Shown: positions 21,308 to 34,807 of the stretch, in pieces
Numbering within the stretch: the stretch's first letter is position 1
Layout: each line of letters starts with the position of its first letter
From: Lamellibrachia columna
Taxonomy: Eukaryota; Annelida; Polychaeta; Sabellida; Siboglinidae
Reading direction: 5' to 3'
DNA: 64,000 nt
NCBI GenBank assembly: GCA_963662155.1
Contig: OY759261.1
Coordinates: forward strand, 1-64,000
Program-made: the position numbers and the translations under genes
The notes under the pieces: model-generated
Seen by the model: only the letters and a program-made list of their open reading frames with translations
Databases searched by the model: none
Told to the model about the DNA's origin: nothing

Positions 21308-24300
21308 TATGGAGTCCACAACATTTACTCATTAGAGTTGGAGTCCACAACATTTTCTCATTAGAGTTGGAGTCCACAGCATTTACTCATGAGCGATGGA
21401 GAATACGGTATTTACTGATGAGAGATTGCATCCACAACATTTACTCTTGAGAGATGCAGTTCAAAGCATTTACTCATGAGAGATTGTGTCCAAAGCGTAT
21501 ACTCATGAGAGATGTAGCCAACAGAATTTACGAATGAGAGATGGAGATCAGAACATTTACCCAAGAGAGATGGGGCCGACAACATTTACTCATTAGAGAT
21601 AGTATACACAGCATTTATTCTTGAGAGTTGGCGTACACCGCATATTCTCATTAGAGATGGCTTCCACAGCATATGCTCTTGAAAGATGGAGTACAAAGCA
21701 TTTACTAATGGGAGATGGAGAACATGGTATTTACTCATGAGAGACGGAGTCCACAACATATACTCATGAGAAATCGAGTACACAGCATTTATTCCTCAGA
21801 GATCGAGTACATGATATTTTCTCATGAGCGATGGAATCCACAGCATTTATTCTTAAGTGATGAAGTACACAGCATTTACCCAATGACAGATGGAGTACAA
21901 GGCATTTATTTATGACACAGGCACGCAATAGGATTTAATCTCGTGAGAGATGGAGTCCATAGCATTTACATTCGTGAGAGATGGAGTGAATTACTTTTAG
22001 TAATAAGAAATGGAGTTCACAAAATGTAGTTAATATAGATGGGGACCACAGCATAGACTCTAAATAGATAGTGTCCACAGCTTTTACTGACGAGAGATGA
22101 AGGCCGCAGCATTTACACATGAGATATTCAATTGTTGTGCTCCTTCCTTTCCCTGTAGTCCGGGGTGAGGCTGGCAACAATACCAGTCATATACTTTTGT
22201 TTCCTCTTCTTCTTCATCACTAGTCCACACTATTTACTAAGAAGAGACGGCGCAAACAACATTTACTCATGAGAGAAGGCGTCCACAGCATTTACTTTTG
22301 AGAGATGGAGTTCATAGTACATGAGAGTTGGAGTTGAAAACATGTTCACGTCATAGAAGGAGTTTACAGCATTCTCTCCCGACAGATGGCGTCCATAGTA
22401 ATAAATCTCAAGTGATGGAGTTCAAAGCAGTTGCTCATGAGAGGTGGATTCCGCAACATTTAATCACAACATATGGGATCTACAGAATTTACACAAGAGA
22501 GCTAGCATCGATACTTTTCATCGATTTTTCCCCTTCTTCTTTATCACTAGTCCTCAACATTTACAAAGGAGAGGAGGTGTCCACATCATTTACGAGATAT
22601 GGAGTCCACAAAATTGACTCCCGATATACGGAATACACAGCATTTACTCTTGAGAGATGGAGTGCATTGTATATACTCATGAGAGATGGATTTCGTAGCA
22701 TTTACTCTTGAGAGATGGAGTACGCGAGAATTCCTCGTGAGAGATGGAGCCCACAACATTTACTCATTAAAGTTGGAGCTAACAACATTTTCACAAGAGA
22801 AGTGGGTAATATAGCATTTATTCAAGAGAGTTAGAGGCAACAACATTTACCAATGAGAGATGGAATCCACTGCATATATTCATGAGAGATGGCGTCCACA
22901 TCATTTTATAATGACTGATGCAGTCCAAAGTTTGGACTCAATATATGGGTTCCATAGTTTTATTGTCGAGATGTGGAGTATACATTATTTAATCTTGAAA
23001 GAAGGAGTCCACAGCTCTCCTCCTTTTCCCTGTAGCCCGTATGCAGCATTTACGCATGAGAGATGGAGTCCACAAAATCTTCTCAAGAGAGATGAAGTAC
23101 AACATATTTAAACATTAGATATGGTGTCCACAGTATTTATTCTTGCTAGATGGATTCAGCAGCATTTACTTATAAGAGAAGGAATGTTCGACGTATACTC
23201 ATAAGAGATGAGATACACAGCATTTACTCGTGGCAGATGGTATCCATCAAAGACGGAGTACACAGCGTTTACTTATAAAAGATCGACTACATAACATTTA
23301 CTCATAAGAGTTGGAATCCACAGCATTTACTCATGAGAGATGGAGAATATGCTATTTACTTATGAGAGATTGTGTCCATAACATTTACTCTTGAGAGAGG
23401 CAGTTCACAGCATTTTCTCATGAGAGATGGTGTTCACAGCATATACTCATGAGTGATGTAGCCAACAGAATTTAAGAATCAGAGATGGAGATCAGAACAT
23501 TCAGCGAAAGAGATGGAGTCCACAACATTTACTCATTAGAGATGGTATACAAAAAAATTATTCTTGAGAGTTGGCATACACAGCATATACTCATTAGAGA
23601 TGGCTTCCACAGCATATGCTCTTGAGAGATAGAGTACAAAGCATTTTACTAATGGGAGATGGAGAACATTGTATCTACTCATGAGAGACGGAGTCCACAA
23701 CATATACTCATGAGAAATCGAGTACACAGCATTTACTCCTCAGAGATCGTGTACATGACATTTTTTCATGAGTGATGGAATCCACAGCATTTACTCTTAA
23801 GTGATGAAGTACACAACATTTACCCAATGACAGATGGAGTACAATGCATTTATTTATGACAGATGGACTCCATTGGATTCACTCTCGTGAGAGATGGAGT
23901 GAACAACCTTTACTTATAAGAAATGGAGTTCAACAAATTTAGTTAATATAGATGAAGTCCACTGCATAATCTCTAAAGAGATGGAGTCCTCAGTTTTCTT
24001 GACGAGAGATGGAGTTCACAGCATATACACATGACAGATGGAATTGTTGCGCTCCTTCCTTTCCTTGCAGTCCGGGGTGAGGCTGGCATTGATTTTTTTT
24101 CCCCTTCTTCTTCATCACTAGTCCAAAAGAAGAGACGGAGGGAACAGCATGTAATCATGAGAGAAGGCGTCCACAGCATTTACTCTTGATAGGTGGAGTA
24201 CATAGTACATGAGAGTTGGAGTTCACAACATTTTCACATGAGAGGTGGAGTCCACAACATTTACTCACAACATATGGAGTCTACAAAATGTACACATGAG

Positions 24301-27300
24301 AGCTGGCATCGATACTTTTCGTCGATTTCTGTTTACCCTTCTTCTTCATCACTAGTCCACAACATTTACAAAGGAGAGGAGGAGACCACAGCATTTACGA
24401 GATATGGAGTCCACAGCATTGACTCCCGATATACGGAATACACAGCATTTACTCTTGAGAGATGGAGTGCACTGTATATACTCATGAGAGATGTATTTCG
24501 TAGTATTTACTCTTGAGAGATGGAGAACGCGAGAATTCCTTTAAAGAGATGAAGGCCACAACATTTACCCATTAGATTTGGAGTTAACAACATTTTGACA
24601 TGAGAGGTTGGGTACATAGCATTTATTCACGAGAGTTGGAGGCCACAACATTTACCAATGAGAGAAGGAATCCACTGCATATATTCATGAGAGATGGCGT
24701 CCGCAGCATTTTCTCATGAATGATGCAGTCCAAAGGGTTGACTCTCAACAGATGGGTTCCACAGCTTTTATTGACGAGATATGGCGTACACATTATTTAC
24801 TCTTGAATGAAGGAATCCACAGAGTTTACATATGATAGCTGTTATTGTTGCTCTCCACTTTTTCCCTATAACCCGTACACAGCTTTTATTCATGAGAGAT
24901 GGAATCGACAATATATTCTCAAGAGAGATGACGTACATGAAATTCACACATGAGATATGGAGTCCACAACATTTATTCTTGGTAGATGCTACTGTGGCTC
25001 TCCTCCTTTTCCATATAACCCGTACACAGCGTTTATTCATGAGAGAAGGAGTACACGACATTTACTCATGAGAGAACTACTGAAAAATATGGAGTCCACA
25101 GCAATTTCTGTTCAAAGATGGAGTCCACAAAAAGAGACAGAGTACCCAGTATTTACTTATAAAAGATCGAGGACATGATATTTACTGATTAGATATGGAG
25201 TCCACAGCATTTGCTGATGAGAGATGCAGTTCACAACACTTACTCATGAGAGATGGTGTACACAGCATATACTCATGAGAAATTTAGAATTTACGAATGA
25301 GAGATGATGGAGTTCAGAACATTTACCCAAGAGAGATGGAGTCCACAACATTTACTCATTAGAGATGGTATACACAGTATTTAATTTTGGGAGATGGAAT
25401 ACACAGCTTATACTCATGAAAGATGGCTTCCACAGCATTGACTCTTGATAGATGTAGTACACAGCATTTATTAATGTGAGATTGAGAACATGGTATTTAC
25501 TCACGAGAGACGGAGTCCACAACATATACTTATGAGAAATTGAGTACACAGTATTTACTCCAAAGAGATCGAGTACAAGACATTTTCTCATGAGCGATGG
25601 TGTCCACAACATATACTCTTAAGTGATGAAGTACGCAGCATTTACACAATGACAGATGGAGTACAAGGCATTTATTGATGACAGATGGCGTCCATAGGAT
25701 TTACTCTCGTGAGTATTGTGTCATGATTGATGCAGTCCAAATCGTTTACGCTCAAGGGATGGGTTCCATAGCTTTTATTGACGAGATATGGAGTACATAT
25801 TATTTACTCTTGAAAGAAGGAGTCGACAGCATTTACACATGATGGATGTTACTGTTGCTCTCCTTTTTTTCCCTGTAACGCGTACACAGCATTTGCTCAT
25901 GAGCGATGGAGTCCACAATATATTCTCAAGAGAGATGACGTGCATGACAATTATTCATGAGAGATGGAATCCACAGCATCTACTCTTAAGTAATGAAGTA
26001 CGCAGCATTTACGCAATGACAGCTGGAGTAAAAGGCATTTATTGATGACTGATGGAGTCCATACGATTTACTCTCGTGAGCGATGGAGTCCACAACATTT
26101 ACTCTCGTGATAGATGGATTGAACAACTTTTACTAATATGAAATGAAGTCCACATAATTTACTTAATTTAGATGGAGTCCACAGCGTAGACACTCAAGAG
26201 ATGGAGCCCACATTTTTCCTGACGAGAGATGGAGTCCACAGTTTTCCTGACGAGAGATGGAGTCAACAGCATTTACACATGAGAGATGCAATTGTTGCGC
26301 TCCTTCCTTTCCCTGCAGTCCGGGGTGAGGCTGGCAACGATATCGGTCATTGATTTTTTTTTCTCCTTCTTGTTCATCACTAGTCCACACCATTTACTTA
26401 GGAGAGACGGAGCCAACAACATTTACTCATGAGAGAATGCGTCCACAGCATTTATTCTTGAGAGATTGAGTACATAATATTTACCATGAGAGGTGGAGTT
26501 CACAACATTTTCACATCAGAGATGGACTCCACAGCATTTTCTCCCGACAGATGGCTTCCACAGTATTCACTCTCAAGAGGAGGAATCCAAATTATGTGGA
26601 CTCCATGAGAGGTGGAGTCCACAACATTTACTCACAACATATGGAATCTACATATTTTATACATTAGAGCTGGCATCGATAGTTTTCGTCGATTTTTATT
26701 TCCCTTCATCTTTATCACTAGTCCACAACATTTACAAAGGAGAGGAGGAGTCCACAGCATTTACGATATATGGAGTCCACAGCATTGACTCCCAATATAT
26801 TGAATACACAGCATTTTCTCTTGTGAGATGGAATACACTGTATATACTCAAGAGAGATGGATTTCGTAGCATTTACTTGTGAGAGATGGAGTACGCGATA
26901 ATTCCTTATGAGAGATGGAGCCCACCACATTTACCCATTAGAGTTGGAGTCAGCAACATTTTCACAAGAGAGGTGGGGTACATAGCTATTATTCACGAGA
27001 GCTGGAGGCCACAGCATTTACCCGTGAGAGATGGAGTCCACTGCATATATTAATGAGATATGGCGTCCACAGCATTTTCTCATGACTGATGCAGTCCAAA
27101 GCATTGACTCTCAAGGGATTAGTTCCACAGCTTTTATTGACGAGATATGGAGTACACATTATTTACTCATGAAATAAAGAGTCCACTCCATTTACTCTTG
27201 AGAGACGGAGAACACAACAACATTTAATCATGAGGGAAGGAGCAAACAGTATTTAGCAATAAGAGTTGGGATTCACAACAGTTTCATATGAGAGATGGAG

Positions 27301-30007
27301 TGCACACTATATTATCACTACACGTGGAGTCCACGAGATTGATTTGAAGAGATGGCTACCAAACCATTAACTCATGAGAGGAGGAGTCCACACCACTTAC
27401 TCAGAAGAGATGGAACCCACAGCATTTACTGAAAACATATGAAATCCGCAGCGTTTACAAATGAGCGTTGCAATTGATGCGCTCACCCTTTCCCTGTAGC
27501 CCGTACACAGCATTTACTCAAAAAAATTAAGGATGGAACCCACAGCCTCAAGTATATTCTGTGAGTTCCATCTCTTGTGAGAAAAAGCTGTAGATTCCAA
27601 CACTCATCAGTAAATGATGTGTACTCCATCTCTCATGAGTAAATGGTGTGGACTGTATCGCTCAAGATGTGGTCTACATCTATAATAAGTTAGTGCTGTG
27701 GAATCAATCTCTCATGAGGAAATGCCGAGTACACCATCTCTCTTGGGTAAATTTACTCATGAGAGATGGAGTTCGTAGTATTTACTCACGAGAGATGATG
27801 TAAACAACATTTACTCATGAGATATGGAATTGTTGTTTTTATCCTTTTCTCTGTTGTCCGGAGTGATGCTGGCATAACTACAGTTCGTCGATTTTTAAAA
27901 AAAGTGTTCTTTATGACAGGTCCACAGCATATAATTATGATGTTAAGTCATGAGCTCATGAGAGATGGAGTACACAACATTTACTCAAGAGAGATGGAAT
28001 ACACTGTATTTACTAATGAGAGATTGAGTCCACAGCATTTACTCGTGAGACATGGAGTCCACAGTATTTACCCATGAGAGTTGGAGACCACAGTTTTTTT
28101 TTTCATAAGCGATGGAGTGCACAGCATTTACTCACGAGCAATAGATTCCACAACATTTAATCACGACAGAAGGAGTCCACATCATTTACATATCAGAGAT
28201 GGAATTGTTGCTCTCGTCCCTTTCCGTGTAGTCCGGGGAACATATACCGTTTTTTCCCATTATTCTACACAGCATTTTCTCACGACACATGGCGTCCACA
28301 ATATTCATTCTCAAGAGATGGAGTCCAAAGCAATTACTCAAGAGAGGTGGAGTCCACAGCATTTACTTACAACATATGGAGTGTACAGCATTTTCACATG
28401 AGAACTGGGGTCCACAACATATATTTTTGACAGATGGTGTCCACAGCATTTAGTACTGAGAGATGGAGCATACAGCATTTATCATGAGAGAAGGAGCAGA
28501 CAGTATTTACCAATGAGAGTAGGAATTCACAATATTTTCATATCAGAGATGGAGTCCACAGCATTTTATCACTACACATGGAGTCCACACCATTGACAGT
28601 CAAGAGATGGCGTCCAAAGCTTTTGCTCATGAGAGGAAAAGTCCACAGCATTTACTCAGAAGAGACGGGACCGACAGCATTGACTGAAAACATATGGTGT
28701 CCACAGCATTTACAAATGAGAGATGCAATTGTTGGTCTCCTCCTTTTCCCTGTAGCCCGTACACAGCATTTAGTCATGAGAGATGCAGTTCACAACATTT
28801 ACTCGTGAGGGATGGAATACACAGCATTTACTCTTGAAAGAAGGAGTACATAGCATTTACTACTGAGAGACAAAGTACACGGCATGTACTTATGAGAGAT
28901 GGATTTCACAACATTTACTCACTAGAGATGCAGTTCACAACATTTACTAATGAAAGGTGAACTACACAGCATTTACTCATAAGAGATGGAACGCAGAGCA
29001 TTTACTCTTCTCCTTTTGCTTGTAATCTGAAATGAGGCTGACAATGATTGATTTTTGTTTCCCCTTCTTTTTCATCACTATTCCACAGTACGTATGAGAT
29101 TTGGAGTCCACAGCATTGACTCCCAAGATATGGAGTCCACAGCATTTACTCTTGATATATAGAGTCCACAGTATTTACTCTTGAGTGATGGAGTAAATAG
29201 TATATTCTCGCAAGATTTGGAATTCACAATATTTTTATATGGGAGATGGTCTACAACATTTACTCTTGAGAAATGGAGTTCACAGCATTTTATCACGACC
29301 CATGGAGTTCACAGCATTGACTCTCAAGAGATGGCGTCCAAAGGAAAAGACGTAGAGTACACAGCAATTAGTCAGAAGAGATGGAAACCACAGCATTTAC
29401 TCATAAAATGTGGAGTCCACAACATTTACACAAAGATACCGATCGTCGATTTCTGTTTCCCCTTCTTCTTTATCACTAGTCCATAGCATTTACTAAGGAG
29501 AGATGGAGTCAATAACATTTACGATAGATGGAGTCCACAGCATTGACTCCAAATACACAGCATTTATTCTTGAGAGATGGAGTGCCCTGTATATACTCAT
29601 GAGAGATGGATTACGTAGCTTTTACTCTTAAGAGATGCAGTACGTGGCATTTCCTTATGAGAGATGGAGCCCACAACATTTACCCAACTAGAGTTGGAGT
29701 TAACAACATTTTCACAACTGAGGTGAAATCCACAGCATTTTCTTTCGGCTGATGCATTTCAAAGCATTGAATCTCAAGATATGGGTTACACAGCTTTTAA
29801 TGTTGAGATATGGAGTACACAGCATTTACTTATGAGAGTTGGAGGCCACAGCAATTACCCGTGAGAGATGTAGTCCACAGCATATATTCATGAGAGATGG
29901 AACACAAATCATTTAATCCTGAGGGAAGTAGGACAAAGTATTTACCAATGAGAGTTGAAGTTCACAACATTTTCACATGAGAGATAGAGTCCACAACATT
30001 TTATAAC
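21308..30007 (+). repeat. 29-bp satellite array C, plus orientation with higher-order structure
   Basis: About 8.7 kb of diverged 29-bp monomers. The pyrimidine-rich block (CTCCTTCCTTTCCCTG... then GGGGTGAGGCTGGCAAC) recurs near 22135, 24050, 26300, 27830, 28205 and, weaker, 29020. The block TGGCATCGATACTTTTC...CCCCTTCTTC plus a conserved downstream order (TTGACTCCCAATATATGGA, TGGATTTCGTAGCATTTACT, TACGCGA) recurs near 22500, 24300, 26665 and 29440. These give a higher-order unit of about 2 kb. A small inverted patch lies at 27540-27750. ORFs of 60-129 codons inside are by-products of the repeat. No gene is called. Confidence 0.9.
27540..27756 (-). repeat. inverted patch of 29-bp satellite ending at a palindrome
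   Basis: About 7 monomers read in minus orientation (TCCATCTCTTGTGAG, CTCCATCTCTCATGAGTAAA) inside the plus array. The right border is the perfect palindrome GTAAATTTAC (27747-27756), after which plus-strand monomers resume. Confidence 0.8.
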
Positions 30008-31924
30008 TACACTGCTAAAAATAGTTTTCTTGTTTTAATAATAAAAAAACTTAAAACAAGAAAAATTTTCTATGCAGCGACGTAAGAAAAATATTTTCGT
30101 GATTTAAGAAAAATTTCATTAAAAAAATGTATTGGCTGAAGAAAATAGTTTCTAAATTCAAGAGAAAGCTATAGAGATATATTCTTATTTATCCAAGAAA
30201 AATTTTCCTATCTAAGAAATGTTTTTTTCTGAAATAAGAAAAGCATTTTCTTCAAGCAAGTAAAAAAGCAAGAACATTTTTCTTAAATTATTTTCTAGGG
30301 AACCACAGAAGAAAATTTGTAAATCAAGAACTTTTTTCTTAAATGTAATAAGAATATTTTTCTTGTAGTCATTTTGGATGTTTCACGTTAGTAAGAATAT
30401 TTTTCTGAAAAAAAGAAAAACCTTCTGAAAGACTTTTTCTTGGAATAAGAACCATTTTCTCATTTAAATATTTTTCTTATAAAAAGAAAAAAAAACTGAT
30501 CACTGCATGTCAACAATCATTTCTGAAAATAAGACAATTTTCTTACCACAAAATGCAAATTGCGATGAAGAGTAATAATTATCAAGGAACATACTATCGT
30601 AAAATTACAAAAGGGAGCAAGTGATATTTTTGCCATCACAATGATGGAACTATCACAATGATGGGACCAAAAGCCATATTTTAACATAATAAAACCTGTT
30701 AGATGGCAGATGTTCTACAGATGACACAGCATAAAGGAGCAAGTGACAATGGAATAGTGTTTTATTAAGAGAAAAGGGAGTAAGTGTGTGACCAATAGCA
30801 TCACGTGTTATTGCGACAGCCATGCAATCAGTCTGCAGCTCTTATACCCAGTAAGTTCATTCCTTGTTAAATAAAAAAAAATTCAGGAAAGTAAAAAACG
30901 TGATGTCTCAGAATGTCCTAACATTTTAACCAATTAGCAAATGGTTATATCTGAGCAACTTTGTAGAAAAACTAAGCTAAGGGGTAAAGGCATTTGTTAT
31001 TTTTTCAGGTGCCTCTAACTACTGAGCTTAAATTTGCTGAATGTCTAGATATATTCGTACAGATGTGCATAACAAAATTAAAGTATGATAACGAGAAGGA
31101 TAATATATGTACAGAGTGTGGAAACATTAATTTTGTTATTTTATTTTTATTTCTAAGAGTGATTTTAGCAGTCTATATTTCAAATTGTTATTTTATAGGA
31201 CACGTTCCAAAGTGCTACTGTATACTGTCCGGGATACTTGTAATGACTTCTTAGTTTAATAGGAATGTAGTTACTATATCTTATGTCTTATGATCAACGT
31301 ATTTGCATGATCCTTAACATACTGCAGCTGAAATATAACTGTTCTGTCTAATTATCTTTTCTCCCAAATTGGCGAGTGACACATTTATGAAACTACTACA
31401 AATAACTGCACAACAACAAATAGCAACGGCTATATCTTATTGACATAAAAACTGGAAAAGGTCGCATGCCCGAACTTTGAGCATTGCCAAATAAAAAAAA
31501 TCAAAGCATTACTTAATTCTTGAAATGTCAATTGATTACGACAACTGGTAACATAATTGTGTCATAAGACCTGCATCATTGTTTCTTAAGGGCAGTTATT
31601 CAAGGGTGATTTGATTGCACTTGCTGCTCTATGTCACAAAAATGTTCTGTGTCAATAACTTAATTTATAAAATGACAAAATGGAGCAAGTGACACAAAGT
31701 CAACAAATAACTATGTCACAAAAAGTACTAATAATTTTTATAAATACACTTAGTCAAATAGTCCAAATAATTGTGTACAATTACTGTGCTGTAATATGCA
31801 CAAGAGAGCAAACCAAAATATGTTTTGTCCGATATTTAAGAAACCTTCGTCGTTGTCATTTCACGGCAATATATTGTAAAATGTAACGTCACGGATTTAA
31901 ACACCGAATGCACAAAAACAAAGA

Positions 31925-34516
31925 TCTTCCGAAAGCATCTAATTTCCATGGCTTGTAATCCTCTTCTGTAGATCTGCTGAGAGGGTCCATGTTTCAGAAG
32001 CGTACAGAAAGATGGACATGACAAGGGAGCGCATCAGCCTTATTTTCGAACTCACAGTGATGTTTCTGTCGTTCCATAAGGGTTTCAACCTTGTTAGTGC
32101 TGCTGTTGTCTGTGCAATCCTGGCAAGTATCTCCGGTTTGGAACACTCATCTGTGATAATTGATCCCAAGTACCTGAAGCTTTTTACTGTCTCAAGTCTC
32201 TGTCCATTAACTTTAACCTCTGTGCTGATGCCTTGTGTGTTGTTCGTCATCAGTTTGGTCTTTTCGGCATTGATCTCCATGCCGTATGATGTAGATGTTT
32301 TCTCGAGGCGCTCCACCATATTGGCTAGTTCTTGTTCATCTCCTGTTAAGCAGTCGATGTCGTCAGCAAAACGAAGTTTGGTGATTGCCCTGCCTCCAAT
32401 GCTAACAGTGCCTTGATGGTTTCCTAAAGTCATGATCCTTTCCAGAAAAATTTTGAAGAGCGTTGGTGATAGTAGGCATCCTTGTCGAACTCCGACTGTT
32501 GTTCGAAACCAGTCTCCTATGCTGTTGAAGATTACTGCACTGGTGGCATTGTCATATATGTTTTCAATGGTTCGGACAAACTTGGAGCCAATGTTGTACT
32601 TCCTCATGGTTGCCCATAGAGCTGCATGCCATATCTTATCAAAGGCCTTCTTGAAATCTATGAAGACATGATACAGGCTTTGTGGATGTCGAAGGTATTT
32701 CTCGCAAAGGATCCTAAGGTTGAAGATCTATTCTCTGGTGTTCCGCCCTGCTCGAAAACCCGCTTGTTCGTCAGCGATGATCTCTTCTGCATGAGGTTTG
32801 AGTCTTTTGAGTAGGATCTTCAACATGACTTTGCTCGGGTGGCTGATTGTTCTGTAATTTTGGCACATATGTAGGTTGCCTTTCTTGGAAAGTGTAACTG
32901 AGTCCATGGGGTTGGCCATTCTCCTGTTTGCCAGATCTTGCTGCAGATTGTTGTAAGTGTGGTAATCAAAGCTTCTCCCCCAGCTTGAAACAGTTCTGCT
33001 GGTATATTATCAATTCCAGCTAACTTTCCTTTTTTCAGAGACTTTACTGCAGCCTCCACTTCCTCACGAAGAATAGGGTAGTCGTCCTCTTCAGTAGTCT
33101 GTGGACAATTTAGTACTGCTGGGTCTCCGTTGGTATTGTGGCTGTACAGTTTTGAGCAGTATGCTGTCCATCGATTGAGGATCTGCTGTTCTTTTGTCAG
33201 GTATTTCCCTGATTTGTCTTGGATAGTGGTAGCTATCCCTTTCTTCACTGATGTCCGGTCTTTCACTATCTGATAAGCCTTCGTGCCGTTGTTCTTGCTT
33301 AAGCTATCTTCAATTTCACAGCATTGTTCTGTTATCCAGTTATCTTTTGCTCTTCTCATATCTTGTTTGATCTTCTTGTTGACTTCTCTGTATTTTGCTG
33401 CACCTTCAGGATCACATTTTCTCATTTTCAATTTCCTTCTTTTGTCACAGAGATCTAGGATGTCTGCTGTGACCCATGGTTTCTTTGTCCGACGGTGTTT
33501 TCCAAGGATCTCGCTGACTGTGTCGGTCACTATTTTGTTGAAGGTGTTGGTCAGCAAGTTCACGTCGGTATCTTCGTCATCCATTATGATAAGGGGTGCA
33601 AATTTCCCATCTATCATTGCTTTGAATGCTTCTGCTACATCAGGTTCCTTAAGTTTCTCGGTGTCAAATTTTATTCTTGTTGGCTTTGGTTTGCTGATCC
33701 TCTTCAGGCGAATGTGAAAGGTTGTCATCAGCAAGTCATGATCACTTCCGATATCTGCTCCTGGAAAGCTTCGTGTCCTGACAATGTTCACTCTAGTGTG
33801 AAAGAGCCGTTTCACCAAAATGTAGTCGATCTGATTGTGATGTTTTCAATCTTGGGTGTGCCAGGTCCATCTTCTAGATGTTTTGTGTGTGCCAAATGTG
33901 TTAGCCAACATCAGCTCATTGTACATTGCAAATTCGAGGAGCCTGTGACCTCTCTCATTTGTTTCCACGTTGCAAAAATGTCCGCAAGTGTCTTGCCTGT
34001 TGGTCTGCGCATCTTTTCCCACTTTTGCATTCCAGTCTCCTAGTAAAATAAGATTGTCTTTCTTTGGCGTCTCCTCTATTACTTCTTGCAGCTGGCCATA
34101 GAAATCTTCCACCTCACTGTCGTCATGATCAGACGTTGGGGCATAAACTTGTATAACTGTTATGTTGAATGGAGTTGCATTCAGGCGGATGGTGATGATC
34201 CTGTTGGAGATAGGGCGACAACCCATAACAGTGTTCATGATGTCTTTGTGAACAAGAAACCCAACGCCATGTTCGTGTTTGTCCTTGCCACTGAAGTAGA
34301 CTTTGTGTCATTCTTCTGTCGATGTTTCACCAAAGCTCTCAATGTCTTGACGTTCCATGTGCCGATGGTGATGTCGTTTCTTCCACGTGTCTTGTTGGTA
34401 GGGGAACCAGTATCATACTTAACACCCCCGTCCTGTTGTACGGCGGGATGCGTGGTCATTGTTGACCCGTCCTGCGACCGTTCCGGTATGTGATTCAAAC
34501 TGGTTTTCATGATCAA
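31925..34516 (-). pseudogene. RTE-type LINE endonuclease-RT, decayed copy 2
   Basis: Inverted counterpart of 15887-18722, somewhat better preserved. Coding pieces on the minus strand are: 34516-34235 endonuclease start (ITIGTWNVKTLRALVKH, with a gap after it); 34238-33846 (VIQVYAPTSDHDDSEV, intact GDWNAKVGKDAQ, SRRWTWHTQD); 33818-32820 (GADIGSDHDLLM, the linker, KLAGIDNIPAELFQAG); 32919-32728 (CQNYRTISHPSKVML, EQAGFRAGRNT); and 32607-31939 (GDWFRTTVGVRQGCLLSP, FADDIDCL, SETWTLSADLQKR). Frameshifts separate the pieces. The 3' end stops at AMEIRCFRKIF-like codons near 31925 and runs straight into element sequence, so the C-terminal tail present in related elements is absent. Non-functional. Confidence 0.88.
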
Positions 34517-34805
34517 GGTGTGTCTAGGGCAGATTTACAACCTAGCGGAGCCCATCCCTCTCCACGCTGGTTGATCACAGCCGATATACACCAAAAAAAT
34601 GTGGCTCGCATTGGTCCTAAAAACGTGGTCGTTGAACTCATCTTGGAGCCCTTCCATCCTGGCCTTTGACTTTATCGAGGAAGACATCCGCCCTGTGATG
34701 TCATGTTAACATCTCCGTATTTTACCCATACATGGTACACTCGTGGAGGCGGGAGCGTCTTATTCCATCCCGTACAGGTCCACTGGACCTGCCCACTGCC
34801 CAAAT
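34517..34805 (-). other. 5' leader of decayed RTE-type LINE, copy 2
   Basis: Reverse-complement match of 15616-15886. It joins the first minisatellite unit at about 34805. The same junction in both copies shows that the LINE entered the element before the copies separated. Confidence 0.6.
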
Positions 34806-34807
34806 CT

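Noticed and set aside
1..30007. Many 60-130-codon ORFs with words like THERWSPQHL and DGVHSIYS in the satellite
   Set aside because: A 29-bp unit cycles through three frames, and stop-poor repeat words create ORFs on both strands. There is no start, splice or conservation signal.
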